Shown piece by piece: positions 16,217-24,758 of a stretch of 33,618 nucleotides of DNA. Both the position numbers and the translations under genes were made by a program. Location: the NCBI GenBank assembly GCA_900299045.1, contig OMIH01000075.1, positions 1 through 33,618 of the forward strand. Reading direction: 5' to 3'. How positions within the stretch are numbered: the first letter of the stretch is position 1; each line of letters starts with the position of its first letter. Source of the DNA: Methylococcaceae bacterium. Lineage in GTDB: Bacteria > Pseudomonadota > Gammaproteobacteria > Methylococcales > Methylomonadaceae. Under the pieces are notes generated by a model. That model was not told the origin of the DNA and did not search any database. It was given only the letters and a program-made list of their open reading frames with translations.

Positions 16217-17053
16217 TTATTTTATGCGTTTAAGTTTGATTAAATAGATACGTCGATTATCCGCTTTAACGACTTCAAAGTTCCAATCATCCACGTCTAA
16301 GCGCTCCCCTCTTTTTGGCATGTGTTCTAATTGACTTACAATAAATCCGCCAATCGTATCGTACTCGTCAGTTGCCAGTTGTGTATTGAAATACTCATCA
16401 AAATCATCTATAGGCATCAACGCTTTAAGCATATATTCATTCTCACTACGCTGAAAAACATAATTTTCATCGCTATGGTCATCATGCTCATCTTCAATAT
16501 CACCGACAATTTGCTCAAGTACGTCCTCAATAGTGACTAGTCCTGCTGCTTGACCATATTCATCCACCACAACAGCCATGTGATTGCCATTTGTACGCGA
16601 TTCTTTTAAAAGTACATTCAATCGTTTACTTTCGGGCACGATACTCACCGAGCGCATAATATCTTGCACAAGCAACGTTTTATTTTCAATCATCCGACCA
16701 AGCAAATCTTTGGCTAATAGCACGCCAATGACTTTACTTTTATCCCCATCAATAACGGGATAGCGTGAATGCCCCGATTCTGCCACTAGAGGTAAAATAC
16801 TTTCCAACGTTGCCTCTTTAGGTAAAACCACCATTTGTACACGCGGAATCATAATATCACGCACTCGCATTTGCGATACTTGCAGTACTCCTTCAATCAT
16901 CGATAGCGCGTCGCTATCAAGTAAACTGCGTGTGCGAGCCTCGCGCAAAATATCCACTAAATCATCTAAATCTTGTGGCTCACCGGTCAGTAAATGACTT
17001 ATTTTATCAAGCCACGTTCTTTGTGGCGTCGCGGGGGGATAGTCGTCGTTCAT
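16217..17053 (-). CDS. corC: CorC/YbeX family CBS-domain protein
   Basis: This 278-residue cytosolic protein has two CBS domains (about 65-185: RDIMIPRVQMVVL, HSRYPVIDGD, GVLLAKDLL, MAVVVDEYGQAAGLVTIEDVLEQIVG) followed by a CorC/HlyC accessory domain (about 200-278: YDTIGGFIVSQLEHMPKRGE). It matches E. coli YbeX/CorC, linked to magnesium/cobalt efflux and, more recently, to ribosome metabolism. There is no membrane domain, as expected for YbeX. The start overlaps the ybeY stop by 4 nt, continuing the conserved miaB-ybeZ-ybeY-ybeX order. Confidence 0.94.
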   Translation of the reverse strand: MNDDYPPATPQRTWLDKISHLLTGEPQDLDDLVDILREARTRSLLDSDALSMIEGVLQVSQMRVRDIMIPRVQMVVLPKEATLESILPLVAESGHSRYPVIDGDKSKVIGVLLAKDLLGRMIENKTLLVQDIMRSVSIVPESKRLNVLLKESRTNGNHMAVVVDEYGQAAGLVTIEDVLEQIVGDIEDEHDDHSDENYVFQRSENEYMLKALMPIDDFDEYFNTQLATDEYDTIGGFIVSQLEHMPKRGERLDVDDWNFEVVKADNRRIYLIKLKRIK

Positions 17054-17511
17054 AGTGTAAAGTTATCGTCGTAAGGATTGGAAATAGATAAGGTTTTTAA
17101 TAAAGCAATTTCTTTTTCTTCCATTTTTTGTGCATCTGTATCATCAATGTGATCATAGCCCAGTAAATGTAGCGTACCGTGAATAATAATATGAGCCCAA
17201 TGCGCCATGAGTGTTTTATGTTGTTCCTGCGCTTCACGCGCAAGCACAGGAGCGCAAATCACTAAGTCACCAAGTAAATTGAGTTCAATACCTTCAGGCA
17301 CATCAAAAGGAAAACTTAATACATTCGTCGCCCCAAATTTATGCCGATAAGTTTCATTGAGTTGAGCTGATTCGTCTTCATCGACAATACGAATGACCAT
17401 TTCAATGCACTCACTCACCTCATGCAAAGCAACATTCGCCCATTGCTCAATTTGCGTGTTTTCGGGTACATGCGTGTCACATGAAATACGCTGAATGTCG
17501 ATGATATTCAT
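17050..17511 (-). CDS. ybeY: Endoribonuclease YbeY (rRNA maturation)
   Basis: This 153-residue single-domain metalloenzyme contains the YbeY zinc signature HGTLHLLGYDH, with ligands H111, H115 and H121, and upstream NVLSFPFD and GDLVICAPV. The family acts in 16S rRNA 3'-end maturation and late ribosome quality control. The length matches E. coli YbeY (about 155). It overlaps ybeZ and corC by 4 nt on each side, so the three are translationally coupled. YbeZ is a known physical partner of YbeY. Confidence 0.96.
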   Translation of the reverse strand: MNIIDIQRISCDTHVPENTQIEQWANVALHEVSECIEMVIRIVDEDESAQLNETYRHKFGATNVLSFPFDVPEGIELNLLGDLVICAPVLAREAQEQHKTLMAHWAHIIIHGTLHLLGYDHIDDTDAQKMEEKEIALLKTLSISNPYDDNFTL

Positions 17512-18485
17512 GGGAGTGGTTTTTCGTTTTGTTCTTTTTCAAACGATTCATACGCTTCAACGATGCGCTGAACTAACGGATGACGAACCACATCGCGTAC
17601 CGTGAAAAAGGTAAAGCTAATGCCGTCTACTTTTTGCAAAATTTTGAGTACATGACGCAGACCAGACATTTTTTCATTAGGTAAATCAATTTGCGTAATA
17701 TCGCCAGTAATCACGGCTGTTGAACCAAACCCAAGGCGGGTTAAGAACATTTTGATTTGCTCAAGCGTGGTGTTTTGTGCCTCATCGAGAATAATAAACG
17801 CATTATTTAAGGTACGACCACGCATAAAAGCCAATGGCGCTACTTCAATTACTCCTTTTTCAATGAGTTTTTCAACGCGCTCAAGACCGAGCATTTCATG
17901 AAGTGCATCGTAGAGTGGGCGTAAATACGGATCGACTTTTTGCGCCATATCACCAGGCAGAAATCCTAATTTTTCGCCGGCTTCAACCGCAGGACGCACA
18001 AGAATAATTTTTCGCACTTGCTCGGTTTGTAGCGCATGCACCGCGCAAGCCACTGCCAAATACGTTTTACCCGTTCCAGCAGGTCCAATGCCAAAATTGA
18101 CATCATGCGACATAATTTGTTGCATATAGCCTTTTTGGTTTGCACCACGACCTTTAATTAAACCGTGTTTTGTTTTAATCACAACAGGTGCAATAACAGG
18201 TGGCTCACTTTCAACAACAGCCTCAATGCCTGCTTCTTGCACCGCTAAATGCACCATTTCTGGCGTGATATATTCTTTTTCAGTCAACGCATATAACGTT
18301 TGCATTAGCTCACCGCAAGAGGGGAGAATACGCTCTTCACCATTGAGCTGAAAATAGTTGCCACGATTTGCAATGGTGATTCCCAAACGTTTTTCTAAAT
18401 GCCGTAAATGTTCATCATATTGACCACAAAAATTCACCAGACGGTCATTTTCATCTGGCAATAATACCAACTCTTGAGAACTCAT
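17508..18485 (-). CDS. ybeZ: PhoH-like ATPase YbeZ
   Basis: This 325-residue PhoH-family NTPase has an N-terminal KH-like domain (about 30-90), then the P-loop GPAGTGKT (134-141), the Walker B-like ILDEAQN (232-238) and [10 protein letters not shown]. In gammaproteobacteria the protein works with YbeY in ribosome or RNA metabolism. The length is close to the E. coli protein (about 346). It overlaps miaB upstream and ybeY downstream by 4 nt. Confidence 0.95.
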   Translation of the reverse strand: MSSQELVLLPDENDRLVNFCGQYDEHLRHLEKRLGITIANRGNYFQLNGEERILPSCGELMQTLYALTEKEYITPEMVHLAVQEAGIEAVVESEPPVIAPVVIKTKHGLIKGRGANQKGYMQQIMSHDVNFGIGPAGTGKTYLAVACAVHALQTEQVRKIILVRPAVEAGEKLGFLPGDMAQKVDPYLRPLYDALHEMLGLERVEKLIEKGVIEVAPLAFMRGRTLNNAFIILDEAQNTTLEQIKMFLTRLGFGSTAVITGDITQIDLPNEKMSGLRHVLKILQKVDGISFTFFTVRDVVRHPLVQRIVEAYESFEKEQNEKPLP

Positions 18486-19831
18486 AGTTCGCTCACAGTG
18501 GATACCACGTCTATCATGCGACCTCGCAACGAATTTGGCATTGCCTCGGTAATTAAAACCTCCACAAATTGCCCTGTTAAACGCGGATGTCCGATGAAAT
18601 TCACGACACGATTATTTTCAGTTCGACCTTGCATCTGAAGTGCATTTTTCTTTGCTTGCCCTTCTACTAAAACCGTTTGCGTACTGCCCACCATACTTTC
18701 TGAAATCGTTGCCGTCATTTCATTAATACGATGCTGGAATCGCTCAAGGCGTAATTTTTTAATCTCCATGGGTACATCGTCAGCAAATTCCGCTGCGGGC
18801 GTTCCCGGTCTTGCGCTATAAATAAAACTAAATGAAAAATCAAACCCAATTTCATTGATAAAATCCATCGTTTCTTCAAATTCCGCATCTGTTTCTCCTG
18901 GAAAACCAATAATAAAATCCGAGGACAAACTAATGGTTGGGCGTACTTTACGCAATTTGCGAATAATTTCTTTATAGTCATCAATAACGTGACCGCGTTT
19001 CATTTTCTGTAAAATGGTATTACAGCCACTTTGCACCGGTAAATGCAGATGATTGACAAGTTGTGGGAGTTCAGCAAATGCCTCAATCAACCCATCGGTA
19101 AATTCCATAGGATGCGACGTGGTGAAACGTAGCCGATCAATTCCTTCAACAGCAGCAACCGCATGTAGTAAAAAAGCAAAATCGGCAATATCACCGTCCG
19201 CCATTTCACCGCGATACGCATTCACATTTTGCCCAAGCAAATTAATCTCGCGTACACCTTGCTTTGCTAACACACGAATTTCAGCCAATACATCATCAAG
19301 TGGACGACTAATTTCTTCGCCGCGTGTATAAGGCACAACGCAATAAGTACAATATTTACTACACCCCTCCATCACCGACACAAACGCTTTCACGCCATCT
19401 GCTCTAGCTTCAGGTAAATTGTCGAATTTTTCAATTTCAGGAAATGAAATATCGACAACGGGTTTATGTTGTTGACGCACTTCATTGAGTAATTGTGGCA
19501 AACGGTGCAACGTCTGAGGACCAAAAACCATATCAACAAAAGGAGCGCGTTTTTGAATCGCAGCGCCCTCTTGACTTGCTACGCAACCGCCCACACCAAT
19601 AATGACATCAGGGCGTTTATCTTTAATTTTTCGCCATTTACCCAATGCAGAAAAGACTTTCTCTTGCGCTTTTTCACGAATAGAACAGGTATTCAGCAAT
19701 AAAACATCTGCCAATTTAGGATCATCCGTTAATTCAAACCCGTGAGAAGCATGCAGCACATCTCGCATTTTATCCGAGTCGTATTCATTCATTTGGCAAC
19801 CGTTGGTTTGAATGTAAAGTTTTTGGGTCAT
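18482..19831 (-). CDS. miaB: tRNA-2-methylthio-N6-dimethylallyladenosine synthase
   Basis: MiaB is a radical SAM methylthiotransferase that adds the methylthio group to i6A37 of tRNAs. In the 449-residue product the auxiliary cluster cysteines are C12, C49 and C83 (TNGCQMN, NTCSIRE, GGCVASQ). The radical SAM motif is CSKYCTYC (C157, C161, C164). It also shows [10 protein letters not shown] and [12 protein letters not shown], and a C-terminal TRAM domain (about 375-440). It starts 6 nt after kdtA and overlaps ybeZ by 4 nt. The activity implies a miaA gene elsewhere. Confidence 0.96.
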   Translation of the reverse strand: MTQKLYIQTNGCQMNEYDSDKMRDVLHASHGFELTDDPKLADVLLLNTCSIREKAQEKVFSALGKWRKIKDKRPDVIIGVGGCVASQEGAAIQKRAPFVDMVFGPQTLHRLPQLLNEVRQQHKPVVDISFPEIEKFDNLPEARADGVKAFVSVMEGCSKYCTYCVVPYTRGEEISRPLDDVLAEIRVLAKQGVREINLLGQNVNAYRGEMADGDIADFAFLLHAVAAVEGIDRLRFTTSHPMEFTDGLIEAFAELPQLVNHLHLPVQSGCNTILQKMKRGHVIDDYKEIIRKLRKVRPTISLSSDFIIGFPGETDAEFEETMDFINEIGFDFSFSFIYSARPGTPAAEFADDVPMEIKKLRLERFQHRINEMTATISESMVGSTQTVLVEGQAKKNALQMQGRTENNRVVNFIGHPRLTGQFVEVLITEAMPNSLRGRMIDVVSTVSEL

Positions 19832-19837
19832 AGTTTT

Positions 19838-21103
19838 TTATGTAACAGATTGAAGATTTAATAAATGGTAAATGCGTTGCGTTGCACCTTGGTTTTTGGC
19901 AACAACGTGTTTGGCATTTGTTATCAACTGATGTCGCAGTTGCGGTTGTTCATAAAGCTCAATGATTTTAGCATCGAGTTGAGCAACCGTTTCGCATTGA
20001 ATAGCCGCTTGTGCTGACACTAATTCGTCAACAATGAATGTGATGTTGTTCACATCAGTACCGACTAAGATAGGAACGCCTACCGCTGCGGGTTCGAGCA
20101 AATTATGCCCGCCTACTGCTACAAAGCTTCCGCCAACAAAGGCGACATCCGCGCTGGCGTAGAATAATTTTAATTCACCTAAAGTATCAATTAAAAAAAC
20201 ATCTACATTATCATGACAACATGCCTGTGATGTACGCTTAATAACTTGTAATGGCGCGTTTTTAACTAACATTTCCACACGATGAAAACGTTCTGGGTGA
20301 CGTGGTGCAATAGCTAATATTAAATTAGGGATACTTTTTTTGATTGTCTTATAACACGTTAATAATAACGCTTCCTCACCTTCATGTGTGCTCGCCGCTA
20401 AAAACACAAAACGATTTTCAAAAAGGTGTTTTTTGAGTTTATTTCCTTGTGATAAAACGGTATCTTCAACTGCCACGTCAAATTTGATATTCCCCACATT
20501 TTTAACCGTATTTGCTACAGCGCCAATTTTAATAAAATTGGATTTATCACTGTTTGTTTGTGTTGCAATGCAGGTCACCGCTTGCAAGGTTGGAATAATC
20601 AACGATGGAATTTTTTGATAACCTCGCACGGATTTTTCCGATAAACACGCGTTAACTAAATACAACGGTATATTGTTGGCTAAACACGCTTGATAAATAT
20701 TTGGCCAAATTTCTGTTTCCAAAATCACTGCCATTTTAGGTTTAAATGCACGCAAAAATCGACCAATTACATCAGGTAAATCGTAAGGCAAATAAACATG
20801 CTCAACACTATCACCAAGGACAGTTCTTACACGCGCTGACCCTGTCGGTGTGGTTGTGGTAACAAGCAAAGGAAGTGTGGGATGCTGTTGCTTTATTAAA
20901 GCAATCAAAGGAAATAGCGCTTCACTCTCGCCAACTGACACGGCGTGAAACCAAATAACATGTTGTATATAGGGTTGTTTGTAAAAACCAAAACGCTCTG
21001 ACCAACGCGCTTTGTAGGCAGGATTTTTAAGACTCCTCCACCACAAACGCAGTAGAATAAAAGGAGTGATACAATAAAAAAGAAAAGAATAAAATCTTCG
21101 CAT
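19838..21103 (-). CDS. waaA: 3-deoxy-D-manno-octulosonic acid transferase
   Basis: KdtA/WaaA adds Kdo to lipid IVA, beginning the LPS core on the cytoplasmic face of the inner membrane. From the Met at 21103 the product is 421 residues, like E. coli WaaA (425), and the N-terminus aligns (MRRFYSFLFYCITPFILLRL is the membrane anchor). Conserved parts are HAVSVGESEALFPLI, TTTTPTGSARV, LETEIWPNI, AASTHEGEEALLL, APRHPERF and FVGGSFVAVGGHNLLEPA. The frame stays open upstream to 21199, inside rplI, but that portion is not homologous. No Shine-Dalgarno is seen before 21103, and a hairpin (21117-21139) lies just upstream. The next gene, miaB, starts 6 nt after the stop. Confidence 0.93.
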   Translation of the reverse strand: MRRFYSFLFYCITPFILLRLWWRSLKNPAYKARWSERFGFYKQPYIQHVIWFHAVSVGESEALFPLIALIKQQHPTLPLLVTTTTPTGSARVRTVLGDSVEHVYLPYDLPDVIGRFLRAFKPKMAVILETEIWPNIYQACLANNIPLYLVNACLSEKSVRGYQKIPSLIIPTLQAVTCIATQTNSDKSNFIKIGAVANTVKNVGNIKFDVAVEDTVLSQGNKLKKHLFENRFVFLAASTHEGEEALLLTCYKTIKKSIPNLILAIAPRHPERFHRVEMLVKNAPLQVIKRTSQACCHDNVDVFLIDTLGELKLFYASADVAFVGGSFVAVGGHNLLEPAAVGVPILVGTDVNNITFIVDELVSAQAAIQCETVAQLDAKIIELYEQPQLRHQLITNAKHVVAKNQGATQRIYHLLNLQSVT

Positions 21104-21116
21104 AAAGTAAACGTTA

Positions 21117-21139
21117 GGCGCGAAGTCAAGCTTCACGCC
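21117..21139 (-). terminator. Hairpin between rplI and waaA (weak terminator or attenuator)
   Basis: As minus-strand RNA, GGCGUGAAG pairs with CUUCGCGCC (9 bp including one G-U) around a 5-nt loop CUUGA. It is followed by UAACGUUUACUUU, a poor U tract. On the plus strand the G-U becomes a mismatch, so the leftward RNA is the better fold. It may reduce read-through from the ribosomal protein genes into waaA, or affect waaA translation, since it ends 13 nt before the waaA ATG. Confidence 0.45.
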
Positions 21140-21155
21140 CTTCGAGTTCAGTAAA

Positions 21156-21605
21156 TTACGCCTCAGCAGTGATTTTAATCGCAATTTTTGCGTTAACATC
21201 AGTATGCAAATGAATATCTACATCAAAATCGCCTAAATGACGAATTGTACCGTGTGGCAAACGAATTTCCTGTTTTTCCACAGCAACACCTGCTTTCACA
21301 ATCGCATCCGCAATGGCATGTGTGCCTACTGAACCAAATAAGCGACCTTCGTCACCGGCTTTGTGCGCGATGGTAATAGTTAATTTGCTCAACGCGTCTG
21401 CACGTTTTTGAGCGGCTGCAAGTTTTTCAGCTGCTACTTTTTCTAATTCAGTGCGACGCACTTCAAATTCTGCAATTTTTTTCGCTGTGGCAACCACTGC
21501 TTTACCTTGTGGAATTAAGTAGTTTCTTGCATAGCCGTTTTTAATGCTAACTTTATCGCCTAAACTGCCTAAATTCGCAATCTTTTCAAGAAGAATTACT
21601 TCCAT
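21156..21605 (-). CDS. rplI: 50S ribosomal protein L9
   Basis: L9 is a two-domain protein of the large subunit. The 149-residue product has the N-terminal signature MEVILLEKIANLGSLGDKV and NGYARNYLIPQGKAV, a long connecting helix (EVRRTELEKVAAEKLAAAQ) and the C-terminal domain with DEGRLFGSVG. The start is taken at 21605, which has GAGG 8 nt upstream and gives exactly the usual length; the frame is open to 21668 but that extension is not L9. It belongs to the rpsF-rpsR-DUF2232-rplI operon. Confidence 0.97.
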   Translation of the reverse strand: MEVILLEKIANLGSLGDKVSIKNGYARNYLIPQGKAVVATAKKIAEFEVRRTELEKVAAEKLAAAQKRADALSKLTITIAHKAGDEGRLFGSVGTHAIADAIVKAGVAVEKQEIRLPHGTIRHLGDFDVDIHLHTDVNAKIAIKITAEA

Positions 21606-21686
21606 CTTTACATCCTCATGTGATCTATATCTATAAAATTTCGCGCCAAATACAATACTAGCGCACAAGTAAGTGATTAACGGTTT

Positions 21687-22574
21687 TTATTTTTTATTGG
21701 CTGCAAATTTTTCGCGCAATTTCCACCACGCATCACTCACCCCCACTAACGCAACAGGAATAAGTAAATGTGGAATTAAAAATAGTGTTATATAAAAGCC
21801 AAAAATGACATATCGGGATTGCTTGAGTGCATTGAGTATGTTGTGTGCGACAGCAGTACCGACAAAGGTATAAAGCACAAACGTGAGAATACTTAAATTC
21901 CACGCGACTTCAGCCATCATGCCCGAACTTAAACTAGCAAGCGCAATGAGCGAAATACTACCGAGCGCTAAACGTGGTGAAGTGGCAAGATCTAAATACT
22001 CCGCGCGAAAACCACCAGGATTATAAAGCTCTGCCTGCCACCAACGCGCCAAAAATAACGCAAATATCCAGCCAAATACCGTTCCCGCAACAACAATTCC
22101 TGTCATATAGTGTGCAACCGATTCTATATTCGGTTGCATCGTATCAAGCGATACGTTTGCAGGTGCCATCTGTGTTAGAATATCCAACCACATTTTTGCC
22201 GCTTGCGGATTGTAGAGGTAAAAACCGATAATGCTCAGTCCGCCTAACAATATGGCACTTTCAATCGCAAGCGCGAGTTTGCGTCCAGCTCTAAGCAAAA
22301 TTGCAACAATCCAAATGGGCATCCACAACACTAACCCATAGAGTGCCGTAAACGACACACTACCCAGCATCGCCCCTATTGCAGTCATTCCTGTTAAAGA
22401 AATTCCAAAAACCGTTAATCCTTCGTAAGCGCCGCGACGTAGCGTCACTAATGCTAAAGCGGCAGAACTTACGATACTAATGGGAGGCATAAACAACGAT
22501 AAAAACGCGAGTACGCTCACTGCCGTAGCAGCTTGCCAACGTCCACGCATAATGTAGGTTGCTAAGAATCCCAT
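21687..22574 (-). CDS. DUF2232 family membrane protein
   Basis: This 295-residue protein has about eight predicted membrane helices and a short basic C-terminus (KLREKFAANKK). It lies between rpsR and rplI, the usual place of the DUF2232 (YybS-like) membrane protein in many gammaproteobacteria that lack priB here. Its function is not established; the family shows similarity to substrate-binding membrane components. The gene starts 6 nt after rpsR and ends 81 nt before rplI. The first Met (22574) is used; Met9 is an alternative. Confidence 0.78.
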   Translation of the reverse strand: MGFLATYIMRGRWQAATAVSVLAFLSLFMPPISIVSSAALALVTLRRGAYEGLTVFGISLTGMTAIGAMLGSVSFTALYGLVLWMPIWIVAILLRAGRKLALAIESAILLGGLSIIGFYLYNPQAAKMWLDILTQMAPANVSLDTMQPNIESVAHYMTGIVVAGTVFGWIFALFLARWWQAELYNPGGFRAEYLDLATSPRLALGSISLIALASLSSGMMAEVAWNLSILTFVLYTFVGTAVAHNILNALKQSRYVIFGFYITLFLIPHLLIPVALVGVSDAWWKLREKFAANKK

Positions 22575-22580
22575 TTTTAA

Positions 22581-22808
22581 TTATTTATGTGCGTCGCAAT
22601 AAGGCAACAAGGCAATAAAACGTGCGCGTTTTATTGCTGTGCATAATTGTCTTTGGTATTTCGCTGCTGTACCGGTAATACGGCTAGGAACGATTTTACC
22701 CGTTTCAGTAATATAATCACCAAGTAAGTTCAAATCTTTATAATCAATTTGACTACCGTTTTCTGCACTAAAACGGCAGAATTTTTTACGTCTAATGTTG
22801 CGTGCCAT
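22581..22808 (-). CDS. rpsR: 30S ribosomal protein S18
   Basis: The product is 75 residues, the same length as E. coli S18. The conserved core is [46 protein letters not shown] and [15 protein letters not shown]18 pairs with S6 on the 30S platform; rpsF is 34 nt upstream, in the usual order. Confidence 0.98.
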   Translation of the reverse strand: MARNIRRKKFCRFSAENGSQIDYKDLNLLGDYITETGKIVPSRITGTAAKYQRQLCTAIKRARFIALLPYCDAHK

Positions 22809-22842
22809 GGTAACTTCCGTTATGAATGTGTAATTTAAGAGA

Positions 22843-23298
22843 TTATTCTGCTAAATCTGCGTCAAAATCGTCATGATCTGGGTCGTCATCTAAATCAAGA
22901 TCCGCAGCAGCTAACGCTTCAGTAGCTTCACGCGCTGCATTATCTTTTGCACGCAATTCAGCGGCTTTGTTTTCTTCAGCTGTTGACGTTGCAATAATTG
23001 AAGGCTCTGTAATGGCTTCAGTTTGCAACAAAATCATGCTACGTAAAATTGCGTCATTAAAACGGAAACCGGTTTCAAGTTCTTCTAAAGCAACTTGATC
23101 ACATTCAACATTCATTAAGATGTAGTGGGCTTTATGAATCTTTTTAATTGGATAAGCAAGCGCTCTGCGCCCCCAATCTTCCAAACGATGAATTTTACCT
23201 GAAGTAGCTTCAATGGTCGCTTTGTAGCGATCAATCATCGCAGGAACCTGACTACTTTGGTCAGGATGAACTAAAAAGACAATTTCGTAGTGTCGCAT
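22843..23298 (-). CDS. rpsF: 30S ribosomal protein S6 with an acidic C-terminal tail
   Basis: This 151-residue protein has the S6 fold region at 1-100 ([46 protein letters not shown]). The remaining 51 residues are a low-complexity tail: first Ala/Glu-rich ([18 protein letters not shown]), then strongly acidic, with ten Asp among residues 133-148. E. coli S6 has a shorter tail (135 residues) that is modified by added glutamates. A good ribosome site (AGGA, 7 nt) precedes the ATG. It is the first gene of the operon and has its own promoter. Confidence 0.96.
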   Translation of the reverse strand: MRHYEIVFLVHPDQSSQVPAMIDRYKATIEATSGKIHRLEDWGRRALAYPIKKIHKAHYILMNVECDQVALEELETGFRFNDAILRSMILLQTEAITEPSIIATSTAEENKAAELRAKDNAAREATEALAAADLDLDDDPDHDDFDADLAE

Positions 23299-23386
23299 TA
23301 TGTTTCCTTTTGGTTAATGCCTTCCATCACTATTTATAAAAATGGTAAAGCAAGGAGAGAGCGAAATGCTCGGTAAAAGATTTTCA

Positions 23387-23414
23387 ATTATATAGGTTTT
23401 TCAGTGAATTGCAA
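23387..23414 (-). promoter_or_regulatory. Sigma-70 promoter for the rpsF operon
   Basis: Read on the minus strand, TTGCAA (23414-23409), a 16-nt spacer and a perfect TATAAT (23392-23387). Transcription would begin about 23380, giving an 80-nt leader before rpsF. The leader contains a small GAGC-AUUUC-GCUC hairpin directly after ACC, at 23362-23374. In E. coli the S6:S18 complex represses by binding a CCG-containing leader hairpin; the fold here is not good enough to claim the same control. Confidence 0.62.
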
Positions 23415-23436
23415 AACAAGCAAACACCTTTAACCA

Positions 23437-24645
23437 TTATTTTTCACTCTGTTGAGGTTTCAAAAAGAGAATAACGTCTCGAATACGTTTTGCCGCTTCA
23501 ATACATTCATCGAGCGGCGCAACGAGCGCGATACGAATATGATCTTGCGCAGGATTGATACCCTCAAACTCACGCGACAAGAAACTTCCAGGCAACACGG
23601 TCACATTTTGTTTTTCAAACACTATTTGAGCAAATTGTGTATCTGAAATAGGGGTTTTCAACCAAATATAAAAACTAGCCGGTGGTTTTTCAATTGCACA
23701 CACATCCTGCAAAATAGCGACAAATGCCGCGAATTTTTCACGATATAAACGACGATTTTCAATAACATGCAACCCATCACTCCAAGCGGTAATACTAGCA
23801 TATTGAACAGGCAGCGACATGGCGCAACCATGATAAGTACGGTAACTAAAATAATTTGCCAAAATTTCCGCATCACCTGCAACAAATCCTGAACGCAATC
23901 CCGCACAATTTGACCGTTTTGATAAACTATGAAACGCCACGCAACGTGTAAATGCCGTGTTGCCCATTTTATAAGCGACTTCAAGCAATCCCTTAGGCGG
24001 ATTGTTTTCATCATCATACAATTCACTATAGCACTCATCTGAGGCAATAATAAAATCGTATTGCTCTGCTAATGCTAACACAGTTTTAAAATCCTCTTCC
24101 CCCATCACAACACCACTCGGATTGGCTGGAGAGCAAATATAAAGCAACTGACAACGTTGCCATACATCGGGTGATACGGCACTAAAATCAGGTAAATAAT
24201 GCGTTTGCTGCGTGGCATTTAAAAAATAAGGTTCAGCACCTGCAAGCAACGCTGCACCCTCATAAATTTGATAAAACGGATTAGGCATGACGACTAGCGG
24301 ATTTGTCGTATTATCTACTGCGCACTGTGCAAATGAAAATAGTGCTTCACGCGTACCATTAACGGGCAGAACTTGCGTTTCAGCATTCACTTTGCACGCA
24401 AAACGCCCCTCAAGCCATTGAGAAATTGCTTCACGAAGTGGCAAAATTCCCTTAGTAGTTGGATAATTTGACACGGTGTGCAGATTATCAATAAGCGTTT
24501 TTTTGATAAACTCAGGCGTTGCGTGCGCGGGTTCGCCAATGGACAGCATAATGCATGATTTAGCTTTTGGAGGCTCAATGCCTTTTTTTAATTGTGCTAA
24601 TTTTTCAAAAGGATAAGGATGTAAATGTTTTAAATTAGGGTTCAT
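23437..24645 (-). CDS. dapC: Succinyldiaminopimelate transaminase
   Basis: DapC is a fold-type I PLP aminotransferase of the succinylase branch of lysine/diaminopimelate synthesis. The 402-residue product starts MNPNLKHLHPYPFEKLAQLK, the characteristic DapC beginning. It carries SIGEPAHATPEF, NGTREALFSFAQ, CSPANPSGVV, D203 in IIASDECYSELY, and the PLP lysine K243 in SLSKRSNCAGLRSGF. Paralogous aminotransferases such as ArgD-type enzymes are possible in principle, but the N-terminus favours DapC. It has its own upstream region and lies 138 nt ahead of rpsF. Confidence 0.88.
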   Translation of the reverse strand: MNPNLKHLHPYPFEKLAQLKKGIEPPKAKSCIMLSIGEPAHATPEFIKKTLIDNLHTVSNYPTTKGILPLREAISQWLEGRFACKVNAETQVLPVNGTREALFSFAQCAVDNTTNPLVVMPNPFYQIYEGAALLAGAEPYFLNATQQTHYLPDFSAVSPDVWQRCQLLYICSPANPSGVVMGEEDFKTVLALAEQYDFIIASDECYSELYDDENNPPKGLLEVAYKMGNTAFTRCVAFHSLSKRSNCAGLRSGFVAGDAEILANYFSYRTYHGCAMSLPVQYASITAWSDGLHVIENRRLYREKFAAFVAILQDVCAIEKPPASFYIWLKTPISDTQFAQIVFEKQNVTVLPGSFLSREFEGINPAQDHIRIALVAPLDECIEAAKRIRDVILFLKPQQSEK

Positions 24646-24663
24646 TGTGCTTCACTCTTTAAT

Positions 24664-24693
24664 ATTTTAATTAACGATAAAAAATATACGCAA
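24664..24693 (-). promoter_or_regulatory. Candidate promoter for dapC
   Basis: On the minus strand, TTGCGT (24693-24688), an 18-nt spacer and TAAAAT (24669-24664). Transcription would begin around 24657, leaving only a 12-nt leader, and the -35 overlaps the hairpin at 24689-24710. Both facts lower confidence. Confidence 0.28.
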
Positions 24694-24717
24694 CTCGACG
24701 AAGAATTGCGTTTTTTT
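24689..24717. terminator. Hairpin with T tract in the dapC/Sel1 divergent region
   Basis: CGCAACTC (24689-24696) pairs with GAATTGCG (24703-24710), with one C/A mismatch and a 6-nt loop. It is followed on the plus strand by seven T (24711-24717). On the minus strand the stem is followed by TATATTTTTTATC. It could act as a weak terminator in either direction. The leftward direction makes sense as a stop for read-through from nadC across the Sel1 gene. Confidence 0.42.
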
Positions 24718-24758
24718 CAGTTAGAATGACAAAAATTTTTTATATTGTTGAGATCATT

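Noticed and set aside
21104-21199. N-terminal extension of waaA overlapping rplI
   Set aside because: WaaA homologues begin with the membrane anchor that starts at 21103; the extra 32 codons are basic and derive from the rplI 3' end and the hairpin.
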